A DNA stretch of 64,000 nucleotides from DAOUKH01 sp034421515 (lineage in GTDB: Bacteria > Chloroflexota > Dehalococcoidia > SHYB01), in assembly GCA_034421515.1 (NCBI GenBank), contig DAOUKH010000099.1:1-64000 (forward strand). Reading direction: 5' to 3'. Positions 33,496-41,907 of the stretch are shown in pieces. How positions within the stretch are numbered: position 1 is the first letter of the stretch; each line of letters starts with the position of its first letter. The position numbers and the translations under genes were made by a program. The notes under the pieces are model-generated. The model saw only the letters and a list, made by a program, of their open reading frames with translations. It was not told where the DNA came from and searched no databases.

Positions 33496-35202
33496 TTAGT
33501 TGTCGTACCAGAGCCGTTCGTGGTCCCGAACGTAGGTATTGATGGGCTGGACTTTGTACCGGCCCGAGTCGCTCGTCCTGAGGTCTGCATCCGCGACCGC
33601 CCACGTGCGGGAGGCGGCTACGCGCTGGAGCACGAGCTGATTGGTCAGGATGTAGTCCTGGATTGCCTTGACCTTGACTTGCCGCGCCGCGTCGTCGCCG
33701 GTTGCGAGCATGTCATCGATCATCGCGTCAAGCTCCGGATCAGCCAGGCCGGAGCTGTTCTTGGCTCCGGTGGAATGGTAGTTGTTGTTCATGTAGGACT
33801 CCGGGCTGTTCGCTCCACCGAAGCCCCAGGCGACGTCCCTGAACGCCACGTCCTCGGTATGCTTTTTGAAGGAGGCGAAGTCCGGTTCCACGTTGGACAC
33901 GACCTTGAAGCCCAGAGCCTTCATTTCCTCGATGAATACCTCGACGTTGGCCTCGTAGTCGCGCTGGAACTTGACGGAGTCCACATGCAGCTCGTAGCCC
34001 TCCGGTACCCCGGCCTCCCTGAGCAAGGCTATGGCCTCTTCAACGTCATACCGGTAGGAGTATTTCTCGGCGGCCAACTCTTCAGGGGTCAAGGCCCAGG
34101 CCGTCCCATGCTGACCGGAGACCGGACCTGCCCACTGACCGAGGCCGCCGAACGCCGCTTGAATGTGGGCGTCGAGGTCCATTCCAAGGGCGATGGCTTT
34201 GCGCACTCGAACGTCCTGGAACAACGGATTGTTCTGGTTGTAGTAGAGGACGTAGGAGCTCTGCCACAGGTACTCGATCACTTGGGCGTCGGGTCTCGCT
34301 CTCTGTACCTCCTGCACCTCTTCGTTGAACAAGTACTCGATGTAGTTCAGCTTGCCGGTAACGGTCGCGGCCGTCCGGGCCGCTCGATCCGGGATGATCA
34401 AGCTTTCGGTGGCATCGACGTAGGGCAACTGGTTCCCGACGTGGTCTTGCTTCCAGTAGCTGTCGTTCCGGTCCATGAAGACGCCGACGTCTTTTTCCAA
34501 CCGGTTCAGCGTGAAGGGCCCGGTGCCGATCGCCTGGGTGTTGAGGTCTTCCGTTTCGGGGGCCACGATGAGGGCCTCCCGTCCTGCCATGGCGAACGGA
34601 AGCAGTACGTCGACCTGGCTCGTATTGATGACGAAGGTGTACGGGTCCGGGGTCTCGAAGCTCACGACGTTCTTATACGTTGTCTTGTAGGAGCTTCCCT
34701 CACCGGAGAGCCGTTCCAAATTCCACTTGATGTCCTCCGAGGTCAGCTCGCGTCCGTTGTGGTACATGACACCAGTGTTCAGCTTGAACGTCATGCGCTC
34801 TCCGTTGTTGGAGAGGGTGACCCCCTCAGCAATGTCCGGCACGGTTATGACGTCGTTGGCCGTTTCGAGTGTATCGAGCTTCATCAGGCGATTGTAGATC
34901 GGGCTCACCGACTGCGCCGTCATGTGGTTCCCGAAGTGGGGATCCAGGTTCGGCAAGTTGGGACAGCACCAGGCCCATGAGATGGAGCCGCCGTACTTGG
35001 CGCTGAACGCCGGTGTGGCAGTGGGCGCGGGAGGCGCGGTGGGCGCCGGCGTTGCCGTGGGCTGCGGGACCGCCGTCGGCGGGGGAGAAGTCGGGACCGC
35101 GGTCGGGTCAGTTCCTCCGCCACAGGCCGCAACCACCATCGAGACCACAACCCCAAGTATCAGTAAGAATCCGAGTGCCTTTCGGCCGCTTATCTTTCCC
35201 AT
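33496..35202 (-). CDS. Extracellular solute-binding lipoprotein, family 5 (Dpp/Opp type), cassette 2
   Basis: A 568-residue SBP_bac_5 lipoprotein with signal peptide and lipobox VVAAC, then a Pro/Thr/Ala linker of about 45 residues. The mature start YGGSISWAWCCPNLPNLDPH is almost identical to the cassette 1 protein, including the Cys-Cys pair and NHMTAQSVSP. The linker and C-terminal lobe are less conserved. It is expected on the outer face of the membrane, first in the cassette 2 operon. Conservation of the N-terminal block suggests related ligands for both cassettes. Divergent from the ThDP enzyme gene. Confidence 0.93.
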   Translation of the reverse strand: MGKISGRKALGFLLILGVVVSMVVAACGGGTDPTAVPTSPPPTAVPQPTATPAPTAPPAPTATPAFSAKYGGSISWAWCCPNLPNLDPHFGNHMTAQSVSPIYNRLMKLDTLETANDVITVPDIAEGVTLSNNGERMTFKLNTGVMYHNGRELTSEDIKWNLERLSGEGSSYKTTYKNVVSFETPDPYTFVINTSQVDVLLPFAMAGREALIVAPETEDLNTQAIGTGPFTLNRLEKDVGVFMDRNDSYWKQDHVGNQLPYVDATESLIIPDRAARTAATVTGKLNYIEYLFNEEVQEVQRARPDAQVIEYLWQSSYVLYYNQNNPLFQDVRVRKAIALGMDLDAHIQAAFGGLGQWAGPVSGQHGTAWALTPEELAAEKYSYRYDVEEAIALLREAGVPEGYELHVDSVKFQRDYEANVEVFIEEMKALGFKVVSNVEPDFASFKKHTEDVAFRDVAWGFGGANSPESYMNNNYHSTGAKNSSGLADPELDAMIDDMLATGDDAARQVKVKAIQDYILTNQLVLQRVAASRTWAVADADLRTSDSGRYKVQPINTYVRDHERLWYDN

Positions 35203-35315
35203 TAGAGATACCCCCTCCCCTCAACACTTGCCCGACCCTGCAATCGAGTCGGGATTCGGCACGAACCGGGCCACCGATGGCGCATGATCCAAACTCGACC
35301 GCCACTCGGGGCCGA

Positions 35316-35344
35316 AAACTACCAAGTCAAGGCCCCTTTGTCAA
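35316..35344 (-). promoter_or_regulatory. Predicted cassette 2 promoter
   Basis: On the minus strand, TTGACA (35344-35339), a 17-nt spacer and TAGTTT (35321-35316). The spacer holds a second TTGACT and the arms AAGG/CCTT. It has the same spacing as the cassette 1 promoter but lacks its 14-bp palindrome. The ATG is 114 nt downstream. Confidence 0.55.
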
Positions 35345-35469
35345 GCGAAACTTGTTGCGGGCGCAAGCGCCGCTCTCACGGGGTCATTGACGGAAGTTGC
35401 AGCGGCTGCCAGATGCCCCATGGCCGACGACGCGAATGGGGCGAAACAGCACGACAAGGCCCTGATTTG

Positions 35470-35478
35470 TGTTAGCAT
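35470..35478 (+). promoter_or_regulatory. Putative extended -10 element of the ThDP enzyme gene
   Basis: TGTTAGCAT fits TGnTAnnAT and lies 53 nt before the ATG at 35532. No strong -35 is visible. Confidence 0.35.
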
Positions 35479-35531
35479 GGCAAATCCGGTCCGCTGAGGC
35501 GACATCCGCTCCAGAAAAAGAGGGGAAGTGT

Positions 35532-37199
35532 ATGGGGCAAGTTACCGCGGGTCAGATCCTGGCCCAAGCCCTTGCGGCGGAAGGCGTGGACACGTTCTTT
35601 CACCTCCTGGAGCGGGAACGTCTCGTCTACGATTTGACCACGGCCGGGCTGAGAGCGGTCCTGGTCCGCAACGAGCTGGCCGGGGGGATGATGGCGCACG
35701 GCTACAGCCGGGTGGCCGGCAAGCCGGGCGTAGTTCTCACGGCTCCCGGCCCCGGCACCGCGAATCTTGTCCCGGCCCTGGCGAACGCCCTCGCGGACGC
35801 TTGCCCCGTCATCGCCTTAGGAGCGTCGGCTCATCTGCTGGACCGTCAGACTGGTACTTTTCAAGAAATGGACCAGGTGAGATTGATGGAGCCGGCCACG
35901 AAATGGGCTGCCCAACTCACCCATCCCCACAGGATTGCCGAGTACGTCAGCTCGGCGTTCCGCCATGCGCTTGCCGCTCCCCAAGGGCCGGTGTATCTCG
36001 ACTTGCCCGCGGACGTCGCGGAACAGGGACCGCCGATAGACGAAGAGCAGGCGAAGCGGCCTACCAAATACCGGACACAGGCGCGGCCGCATGCCGATCC
36101 TGCTCTCGTGGAGCAGGCGATCGAGCTGTTGGTCCAGGCCGAGAGGCCCCTCGTTGTCACGGGCAGCGGCGTGCTGTGGTCGGGCGCCAGCGGCGAGTTG
36201 CAGGATTTCGTCGACCTCACGGGGACCCCCTTTTTCACAACGCCTCAAAGTCGCGGGGTCATTCCTGAAGACCATCCCCTCTTCTTTGGCGGGGCTCGGT
36301 CGATGGCGTTTCGAGAGGCGGATGTGGTGCTGGTGGTGGGCACACGAGCCAATATCATCTCGACCTTCTTCTTGCCGCCCCGGTGGAATCCGGACGTGAA
36401 GATCATCGCGGTGAATCTGGACCCGACGGAGATCGGGAAAAACGCCCCGGTGGAGGTCGGCCTGTACGGCGACGCTCAGGCGGTGTTGCGCCAGCTCACC
36501 GATGCAGCCAGGGGCCGCTTCGAGCCGGTCCGGTCCGAATGGGTCAGTGCCCTCGCCAAACGCGACGCCAGCCGAGCGGGGCGCGAGGCACAGCACCTCA
36601 ACTCTGACCAGACGCCGATTCACCCGCTCCGACTGTGCCGGGAAGTTCGAGCTTTCATGGACCGCGACGCCATACTCGCCCTGGATGGGAATGAGACGCT
36701 GGTCTATGGCAATCAATCGATCCCGACTTTCGTGCCAGGGCACCGGCTCACTCCAGGGCCTCATGGGACCATGGGTGTGGGCGTGCCTTTCGGGATCGGG
36801 GCCCAGCTCGCCAAGCCTGACAAGCAGGTGGTTGTCCTCACTGGAGATGGGGCGTTCGGCTGGTATGGCATCGAGGTCGATACGGCAGTCCGCTGCCAGC
36901 TTCCGGTGCTGTTCGTGATTTGCAACAACGGAGGGTACGCGGCGGCTTTCGAAGGGATCGATAACCCGCAGCGAGAGCTGGGCTTCACTCGATACGATCG
37001 GATGATGGAAGCCTTAGGAGGCCACGGCGAGTTCGTTGAGCGCCCGGAGGACATCCGGCCTGCCCTCGAACGGGCCTATGCCTCCGGCAAACCAGCAGCG
37101 GTGAACGTCATCACGGACCCCTACGCCAGCGCCAGCACTGCGGCGTTCTTCACCAGGCCTGACCGCCAGGGCGTCGGTGACGTCGGGTGGTATCTCTAG
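35532..37199 (+). CDS. Thiamine diphosphate-dependent enzyme (acetolactate synthase/oxalyl-CoA decarboxylase/2-hydroxyacyl-CoA lyase superfamily)
   Basis: A 555-residue three-domain ThDP enzyme of normal length. The N-terminal Pyr domain has the activating Glu48 in VRNELAGGMMAHGYSR and APGPGTANLV. The central domain has ERPLVVTGSGVLWSGA. The C-terminal PP domain has the cofactor motif GDGAFGWYG ending in CNNGGY. I chose the ATG at 35532, with AGGGGAAG upstream, over the in-frame 35469. A CaiB gene follows 103 nt later. That order recalls oxalyl-CoA decarboxylase with formyl-CoA transferase, or 2-hydroxyacyl-CoA lyase with a transferase; specificity remains open, and a benzoylformate-type decarboxylase is also possible. 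Confidence 0.87.
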   Translation: MGQVTAGQILAQALAAEGVDTFFHLLERERLVYDLTTAGLRAVLVRNELAGGMMAHGYSRVAGKPGVVLTAPGPGTANLVPALANALADACPVIALGASAHLLDRQTGTFQEMDQVRLMEPATKWAAQLTHPHRIAEYVSSAFRHALAAPQGPVYLDLPADVAEQGPPIDEEQAKRPTKYRTQARPHADPALVEQAIELLVQAERPLVVTGSGVLWSGASGELQDFVDLTGTPFFTTPQSRGVIPEDHPLFFGGARSMAFREADVVLVVGTRANIISTFFLPPRWNPDVKIIAVNLDPTEIGKNAPVEVGLYGDAQAVLRQLTDAARGRFEPVRSEWVSALAKRDASRAGREAQHLNSDQTPIHPLRLCREVRAFMDRDAILALDGNETLVYGNQSIPTFVPGHRLTPGPHGTMGVGVPFGIGAQLAKPDKQVVVLTGDGAFGWYGIEVDTAVRCQLPVLFVICNNGGYAAAFEGIDNPQRELGFTRYDRMMEALGGHGEFVERPEDIRPALERAYASGKPAAVNVITDPYASASTAAFFTRPDRQGVGDVGWYL

Positions 37200-37302
37200 A
37201 GATGCCGGCCGACGATGTCGCCCCACCGGCGGCGCCCTCTGCCGGCCCTGACAAGCGGCACGCAGGGACGAGCACCCTTGGGTCCTCGGAGGAGGTAACC
37301 TG

Positions 37303-38532
37303 ATGCCAGCAGTGCTGGAAGGCATTCGAGTTCTCGATTTTTCGCGTATCGGCGCGGGGCCGCTCAGCGCTCAGATGCTGGGCGACCTGGGCGCGGACGT
37401 CATCAAGGTGGAGGATGTAGAGGGCGGTATGCTCGACCGCCGCGTGACCTACCCCTGGTTGAACGACGAAGCCCTGCTCGTCCTGCAGATGAACCGTAAT
37501 AAGCGCAGCATCGCCGTCGACATCAGCAGCCCTGAAGGCAAGGACATCATCTACAAGCTCGCGCGACAATCGGATGTCGTGGTCACGAACTTCCGGCCCT
37601 CGGTGAAAAAACGCCTGAAGGTCGCCTACGAAGACCTTCGCAGCTTGAACGAGAAGATCATCTACGTCTCCGTCTCCGGCTTCGGCGACACCGGGCCATA
37701 CTCTGAAAAGAAGGGGCAGGACCTTCTCGCCCAAGCCATGAGCGGGGCCATGTGGATGAATAGCTTTGCCGACAATCCGCCCATCCCCATCGGGACCCTC
37801 ATCGCCGACTTGGACACGGCGAAGCTGTCGGCCTATGGAGTCCTCGCCGCCCTCATCGCACGAGACCGTTTCGGTGTGGGGCAAGAAGTGCAGGTCTCCT
37901 TGCTCGATACGATGATCGATCTGCAAATGCACGATGCCTTCTATCAGCTCAATGGAGGCGGCATGTATCGCCGGGGCCGTCATGGCAGGGGAAACAGTTT
38001 CGGCTCGGGAGTCCCGTACGGGGCGTACGAGACCAGCGACGGCAAATGGATCGCCATATCCGCCGGACTAGCCGAGGTCTGCTACGCCTTGGGGATCGAG
38101 GACCTGTCCCAGGACCCCCGCTACGACACGTGGGAGAAGCAGCGAGAGCACCAGGAGGAGCTCTGGCGGTTCGTTGAGCGGGCGATGGCCCAGTACACGG
38201 CGGAGCAGGCGCTGGGTTTATTCGAGGCCGCCGATATCTGGGCGGCGCCGGTCTACGACTACGAGGAAGCCTTCCTCGACCCCCAGGTGCTCCACAATGA
38301 GATGCTGATCGAGCTGGAAAACCCCCGAGGCGGGACGTATAAGACCACGGGGATGCCGGTGAAGTTGTCGCACACGCCCGCCGGACCGCGCAGGCGCCCA
38401 CCCCGCTATGCCGAGCACACGGCGGAAGTGCTCAAGTCGTTGGGCTACTCGCCGAGTGAAATCAAGAGGCTGGCCGAGAAGAGAGCCGACAAGAGCGTGG
38501 TCGTCTTGGGCGAGTTGCCGGCGGACTCATAG
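37303..38532 (+). CDS. CaiB/BaiF family CoA-transferase with Gln at the catalytic Asp position
   Basis: A 409-residue family III CoA-transferase fold. It has GIRVLDFSRIGAGPLSAQML, GADVIKVEDVEGG, MNRNKRSIAVDI and FRPSVKKRLKVAYEDL. The central motif reads GVGQEVQVSLLDT, so residue 197 is Gln where relatives have the Asp that carries the acyl anhydride. If so, transferase chemistry of the usual kind is unlikely unless another carboxylate substitutes. GGAGG precedes the ATG. It is probably cotranscribed with the ThDP enzyme. The C-terminus extends past the usual APR-GEHT block with a Lys-rich tail. Confidence 0.9.
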   Translation: MPAVLEGIRVLDFSRIGAGPLSAQMLGDLGADVIKVEDVEGGMLDRRVTYPWLNDEALLVLQMNRNKRSIAVDISSPEGKDIIYKLARQSDVVVTNFRPSVKKRLKVAYEDLRSLNEKIIYVSVSGFGDTGPYSEKKGQDLLAQAMSGAMWMNSFADNPPIPIGTLIADLDTAKLSAYGVLAALIARDRFGVGQEVQVSLLDTMIDLQMHDAFYQLNGGGMYRRGRHGRGNSFGSGVPYGAYETSDGKWIAISAGLAEVCYALGIEDLSQDPRYDTWEKQREHQEELWRFVERAMAQYTAEQALGLFEAADIWAAPVYDYEEAFLDPQVLHNEMLIELENPRGGTYKTTGMPVKLSHTPAGPRRRPPRYAEHTAEVLKSLGYSPSEIKRLAEKRADKSVVVLGELPADS

Positions 38533-38635
38533 CGGGACAATCGAGAGCTTTATCTGCCAAACCCCCTCGTGATCCGCCCAAGGCCCGGTTGACATCCAAT
38601 GCACCGTGGTCTGCGTCGGCAAACGCGGCAATCGG

Positions 38636-39430
38636 TCAGACGACGGCGTGCCCGGCGCCACCGCTGGCGGCGATAGCCTCGCCGGTGATGCACGCAGCCT
38701 TGGGCGACGCGAGGAACGCGACCAGGTAGGCAATTTCGCGAGACTCGACGATGCGGCGGATCGCGGTGCCGCCCGCCATCCGGGCCTCCACCTCCTCGGC
38801 CGTGGTCCCATCCCGCCGGGCGCGGTCAGCCAGCAGCTGGTCGAACCACGGGGTCCTGGCAGTCCCAGGATGCACCACGTTGACGGTAATGCCCGACGGT
38901 CCGAGCTCATCGGACAGCGTCTTGCTGAGCTGGACCATGGCGATATTGCGTATGCCGGTGCCGTAGCTGCCCGAACTGCGCGCCGACTCGCCGGCGACGT
39001 TGATGATGCGCCCCCATCCCTGGCGCGCCATGTGCGGGGCAGCAGCGCGGGCGCAGCGCAGGCAGCCCATGAACTTCGTATTCAGGTCTTGGTGCATCGC
39101 CTCGTCTGTCACGGCTCCCAGGGGGCCGGTGGCAAAGCCCCCGGGCCTGCCGGCGTTGTTTACCAGGATGTCGAGCCGGCCCAGGCGCTCGATGGTGATG
39201 TCAACCATGCGCTGGACCGCCTGAGCGTCTGCGATGTCGGCGACGACGGGCAGGACGCGGCAGCCCGTCTCCTGGGCCAGATCCCGGGCGGCGGCCTCCA
39301 ACTCCTGGCGGGTGCGGGCGCAGACCGCCACGTCGGCGCCCTCCATGGCCAGCTCGCGGGCGATAGCCTTGCCGATCCCCTGGCTCCCTCCCGTGACCAG
39401 CGCGACTTTGCCTTTGAGCTCCAGGTCCAT
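38636..39430 (-). CDS. Atypical SDR-family protein
   Basis: A 264-residue SDR with a standard cofactor half: MDLELKGKVALVTGGSQGIG, ARTRQEL and NNAGRPGGFA. The active-site half is unusual: RIINVAGESARSSGSYGTGI has Tyr156 but Ile where Lys should follow at +4, and no Ser 13 residues before Tyr. It ends TGEAIAASGGAGHAVV. It belongs to an SDR branch without the YxxxK motif. The ATG at 39430 opens with a lysine-containing family-like start, whereas the in-frame start at 39997 would cover the recombinase remnant antisense. Convergent with CaiB. Confidence 0.85.
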   Translation of the reverse strand: MDLELKGKVALVTGGSQGIGKAIARELAMEGADVAVCARTRQELEAAARDLAQETGCRVLPVVADIADAQAVQRMVDITIERLGRLDILVNNAGRPGGFATGPLGAVTDEAMHQDLNTKFMGCLRCARAAAPHMARQGWGRIINVAGESARSSGSYGTGIRNIAMVQLSKTLSDELGPSGITVNVVHPGTARTPWFDQLLADRARRDGTTAEEVEARMAGGTAIRRIVESREIAYLVAFLASPKAACITGEAIAASGGAGHAVV

Positions 39431-40072
39431 GGCTGCCTCCCGGCCGGGGTGTTGTGAGGAACGGCTCCCGTGCGCCGCTTCAGGGTAGTGGCAGCCGCGG
39501 CCCGCGGGCAAGGGAAGGGCCAGGGAATCGCTCGATGCGCCAAGGAGGACGGCCTCGGGAACTGCCGGCCTGTAGCCAAGGGCGCTTTGTGGCCGGATAC
39601 GCCTGGCATGCCCAAGCCTGAGCCAGACCGCGCACGTCGCAGGCACGGGGCCGCCAAGCAGGGCCGCATACACGCCGGCGGACTGACCTACGGCTACCGC
39701 ATCGAGGAGGGCCACGGCCCGAGCCGTCGTCTGCGCTGCCGGGAGCGTCCCTACATCAGAAGGGAGCGGCTGGAGGAACTGGTATGGAGCGAGGTGAAGC
39801 GCGAACTGACGGAGGCGGTGCAGGCATGGGCTGGGGATCTTGGTGAGGGCCTTGACGGGTTGACGACCCCGGAGCAACGCAAGGAAGTCCTTCGGATGGT
39901 CGTGGAGGAGGCCACGGTGGACGGGGCGAACAACCTTGACATAACGTTGGCCATATCCATGGAAGATGAGGGGGAGCCTCGAGCGATTGCATCGCAACCA
40001 TCCGCCAGAGGGGGAGAGGTCGGAGGGGGTGCCCCTGTAGAAGGGATGAGGCGCCCGCGGGCCTCGGCGGGA
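39431..40072. other. Intergenic region holding a recombinase remnant and a repeat half-site
   Basis: 642 bases between the atypical SDR and the AccDA gene. The only recognisable content is the serine recombinase fragment described separately and, at 40006-40019, CAGAGGGGGAGAGG, a half of the family B palindrome. The part before 39608 shows nothing I can assign. Confidence 0.6.
39608..39980 (+). pseudogene. Remnant of a large serine recombinase (resolvase/invertase family), C-terminal region
   Basis: In one plus-strand frame the translation reads KQGRIHAGGLTYGYRIEEG, then RLRCRERPYIRRERLEELVW, then GLTTPEQRKEVLRMVVEEAT and DGANNLDITLAI. These blocks match the recombinase-domain start, the end of the zinc-ribbon segment and the C-terminal coiled region of large serine recombinases, in the right order. 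The catalytic resolvase domain and most of the recombinase domain are missing and the segments are closer than in an intact protein, so internal deletions are likely. It lies exactly between the accessory genes and the housekeeping block. Boundaries are approximate. Confidence 0.7.
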
Positions 40073-41881
40073 CTAGTCGAGGCCCGTGGGGAACGAGGGC
40101 GGCTCGGGCGGGCCCGCCTCCTTGCCGGTGAGGCGGTCTTTGAGGTCGCGGAGGCCCTTGGACATCGAGCCCTGAAACTGCGTGACCTCGCTGGCAAGGG
40201 TGGCCTGGAAGTAGGTACTGAAGGAGCCGATCTCGCGGAATTTGCGGAACCGCTTGCGCAGCATGCTGAAGCTGAATCCCGTCTGTACGTCGAGTAGCGA
40301 CTGCACCAGCATCCGCTCGAGCTGGCGCGCCGCCGCGTCGAAGTTGGTGTGCGCGCCGTCCTCCGGCTCGGGAACGACCACGTCGACGATGCCGAAGGTG
40401 CGGCAGTCGTACGCCGTCAGCTTCAGGGCCTCGGCGACCTCTTCGACCTTGTCGGGGTCGCGGTAGAGGATAAGGGCGGCCGCCTCCGGGGTGATCGGGG
40501 TGAAGATCGCGTTCTCCAACATCAGGATGCGGTCGGCGACGCTGAGCGCGATGGCCGCCTCGCTTCCCCCTTCGCCGATGATCACGGAGATGATCGGCGT
40601 TCTGAGGTCGGACATTCTGCTGATCGTCTCGCCGACGGCGGCGGCGATGCCCTGCTCCTCGGCCTCGATGGACTGCAGGACGCCGGGCGTGTCGATCAGC
40701 GTGATCACGGGGAGCTTGAAGCGTTCGGCCATGCGGAGGGCGCGCTGGGCCTTGCGAAGCCCCGCCGGCGTCACGCGGGCGGCCCCGTCGTCGTCGTCGC
40801 GGCCCCGGTCGTTGCCGATGACCATGACCGCCTCGCCGGCGAGATAGCCCATACCGATCATCATGCCCTGGTCGTCGGCGCTGACCCGATCGCCATGGAG
40901 CTCGACGAAGTTCGAGGTGATGCGCTCGACGAAATCGCGGGCCGAGGGGCGCTGCTCGTGCCGCGCAAGCTGCAAACGCTCCCAGGCCGGCGCCTGTGGC
41001 GCTTCCTGGGCGCGGAGGCGCGCCCGGTTGGCGATGGTCAGACGGAACTTGACGCTGAACAGGTCGAGCAGGAGCGCCAGGTGCTGCTTCAACTGCTGCC
41101 GGTCGACGATGGCGTCGACGGCGCCGTGACGCAGGTAAAACTCCGCCGTGTGGTAGTCCTTGGGAAGGCTTTCCTTGTCGGATGCTCGTTCGACGACCTT
41201 CTTGGGAACGAAGCCGATCAGAGCCTCAGGTTCGGCCAAGATGACGTCGGCCATGCTGGCCGCGGACGAGAACAGATAGCTTGAGGACGGGCTCCCCAGC
41301 ACCGCGATGAACGGGACCTGCTTCTTGCGCAGGCGCTTCAGCGTGGTGACGACCTTCGCCATCTGCATCAGCGAGAGCATGCCCTCGCGGATGCGCGGCG
41401 TGCCCCCGGAGGCGACGAGGACAAAGGGAATGCGCTGCCGGACCGCCGCCTCGGCGGCTTGGGCGATCTTCTCGCCGACGGCGCTGCCGATGCTGCCGCC
41501 CATGAAGCCGAAGTCGGTCACGGCGAGCACGGCCTGAATCCCGCCGATGTTGGCCGTGCCGGTCACCACCGCTTCGAGCAGGCCGGTGACGCTCTGCGCC
41601 TGGGAAAGCCGGTCGCGGTAGGAGAGGTGGTCGGAGAAGGAGAGCGGGTCGAGCGGGACCAGCGATTGGTTCATCTCGCGGAAGGTCCCGGCGTCGGTCA
41701 GCAGGTTGATGCGCCGCAGGGCGGAGAGGTTGTAGTGGAACCGACACTGAGGGCAGACGCGGTAGCGGGTGTAGGCGGGGGCGTGCTCAACATCGGCCCC
41801 GCAATGCAGGCACCGGTCCGTCTGCTCTCCCGGCTCCTCGGCCAGCGTCTCTGCGGAGAGGATCTCGGTCTCTTCCGCCAT
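40073..41881 (-). CDS. accDA: Acetyl-CoA carboxylase carboxyltransferase, fused beta-alpha (AccD-AccA)
   Basis: A 602-residue fusion. The N-terminal half is AccD-like: a zinc ribbon with Cys24, Cys27, Cys43 and Cys46, then AVTDFGFMGGSIGSAVGEKI and LVASGGTPRIREGMLSLMQM. The C-terminal half, from about residue 300, is AccA-like: WERLQLARHEQRPSARDFV, FVELHGDRVSADD, LPVITLIDTPGV and EGGSEAAIALSVADRI. It transfers the carboxyl group from biotin-carrier protein to acetyl-CoA to make malonyl-CoA for fatty-acid synthesis in the cytoplasm. Separate accA/accD genes are the rule in many bacteria; fusion fixes stoichiometry. It is last in a minus-strand block after FtsK and RNase J. Confidence 0.92.
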   Translation of the reverse strand: MAEETEILSAETLAEEPGEQTDRCLHCGADVEHAPAYTRYRVCPQCRFHYNLSALRRINLLTDAGTFREMNQSLVPLDPLSFSDHLSYRDRLSQAQSVTGLLEAVVTGTANIGGIQAVLAVTDFGFMGGSIGSAVGEKIAQAAEAAVRQRIPFVLVASGGTPRIREGMLSLMQMAKVVTTLKRLRKKQVPFIAVLGSPSSSYLFSSAASMADVILAEPEALIGFVPKKVVERASDKESLPKDYHTAEFYLRHGAVDAIVDRQQLKQHLALLLDLFSVKFRLTIANRARLRAQEAPQAPAWERLQLARHEQRPSARDFVERITSNFVELHGDRVSADDQGMMIGMGYLAGEAVMVIGNDRGRDDDDGAARVTPAGLRKAQRALRMAERFKLPVITLIDTPGVLQSIEAEEQGIAAAVGETISRMSDLRTPIISVIIGEGGSEAAIALSVADRILMLENAIFTPITPEAAALILYRDPDKVEEVAEALKLTAYDCRTFGIVDVVVPEPEDGAHTNFDAAARQLERMLVQSLLDVQTGFSFSMLRKRFRKFREIGSFSTYFQATLASEVTQFQGSMSKGLRDLKDRLTGKEAGPPEPPSFPTGLD

Positions 41882-41907
41882 CGCCCTGCCCCCCGGCGCC
41901 CCGCCGG

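Larger units (their letters stand above)
35203..35531. other. Divergent intergenic region between cassette 2 and the ThDP enzyme
   Basis: 329 bases with no credible gene. It carries a minus-strand promoter candidate (35316-35344), a plus-strand extended -10 (35470-35478) and an inverted repeat CCCGAC/GTCGGG (35231-35236, 35248-35253) within the probable cassette 2 leader. Confidence 0.6.

Noticed and set aside
39470..39607. Upstream part of the frame containing the recombinase remnant, as a complete gene
   Set aside because: The first 46 codons show no recombinase similarity and no catalytic resolvase domain is present; only the later blocks are supported.
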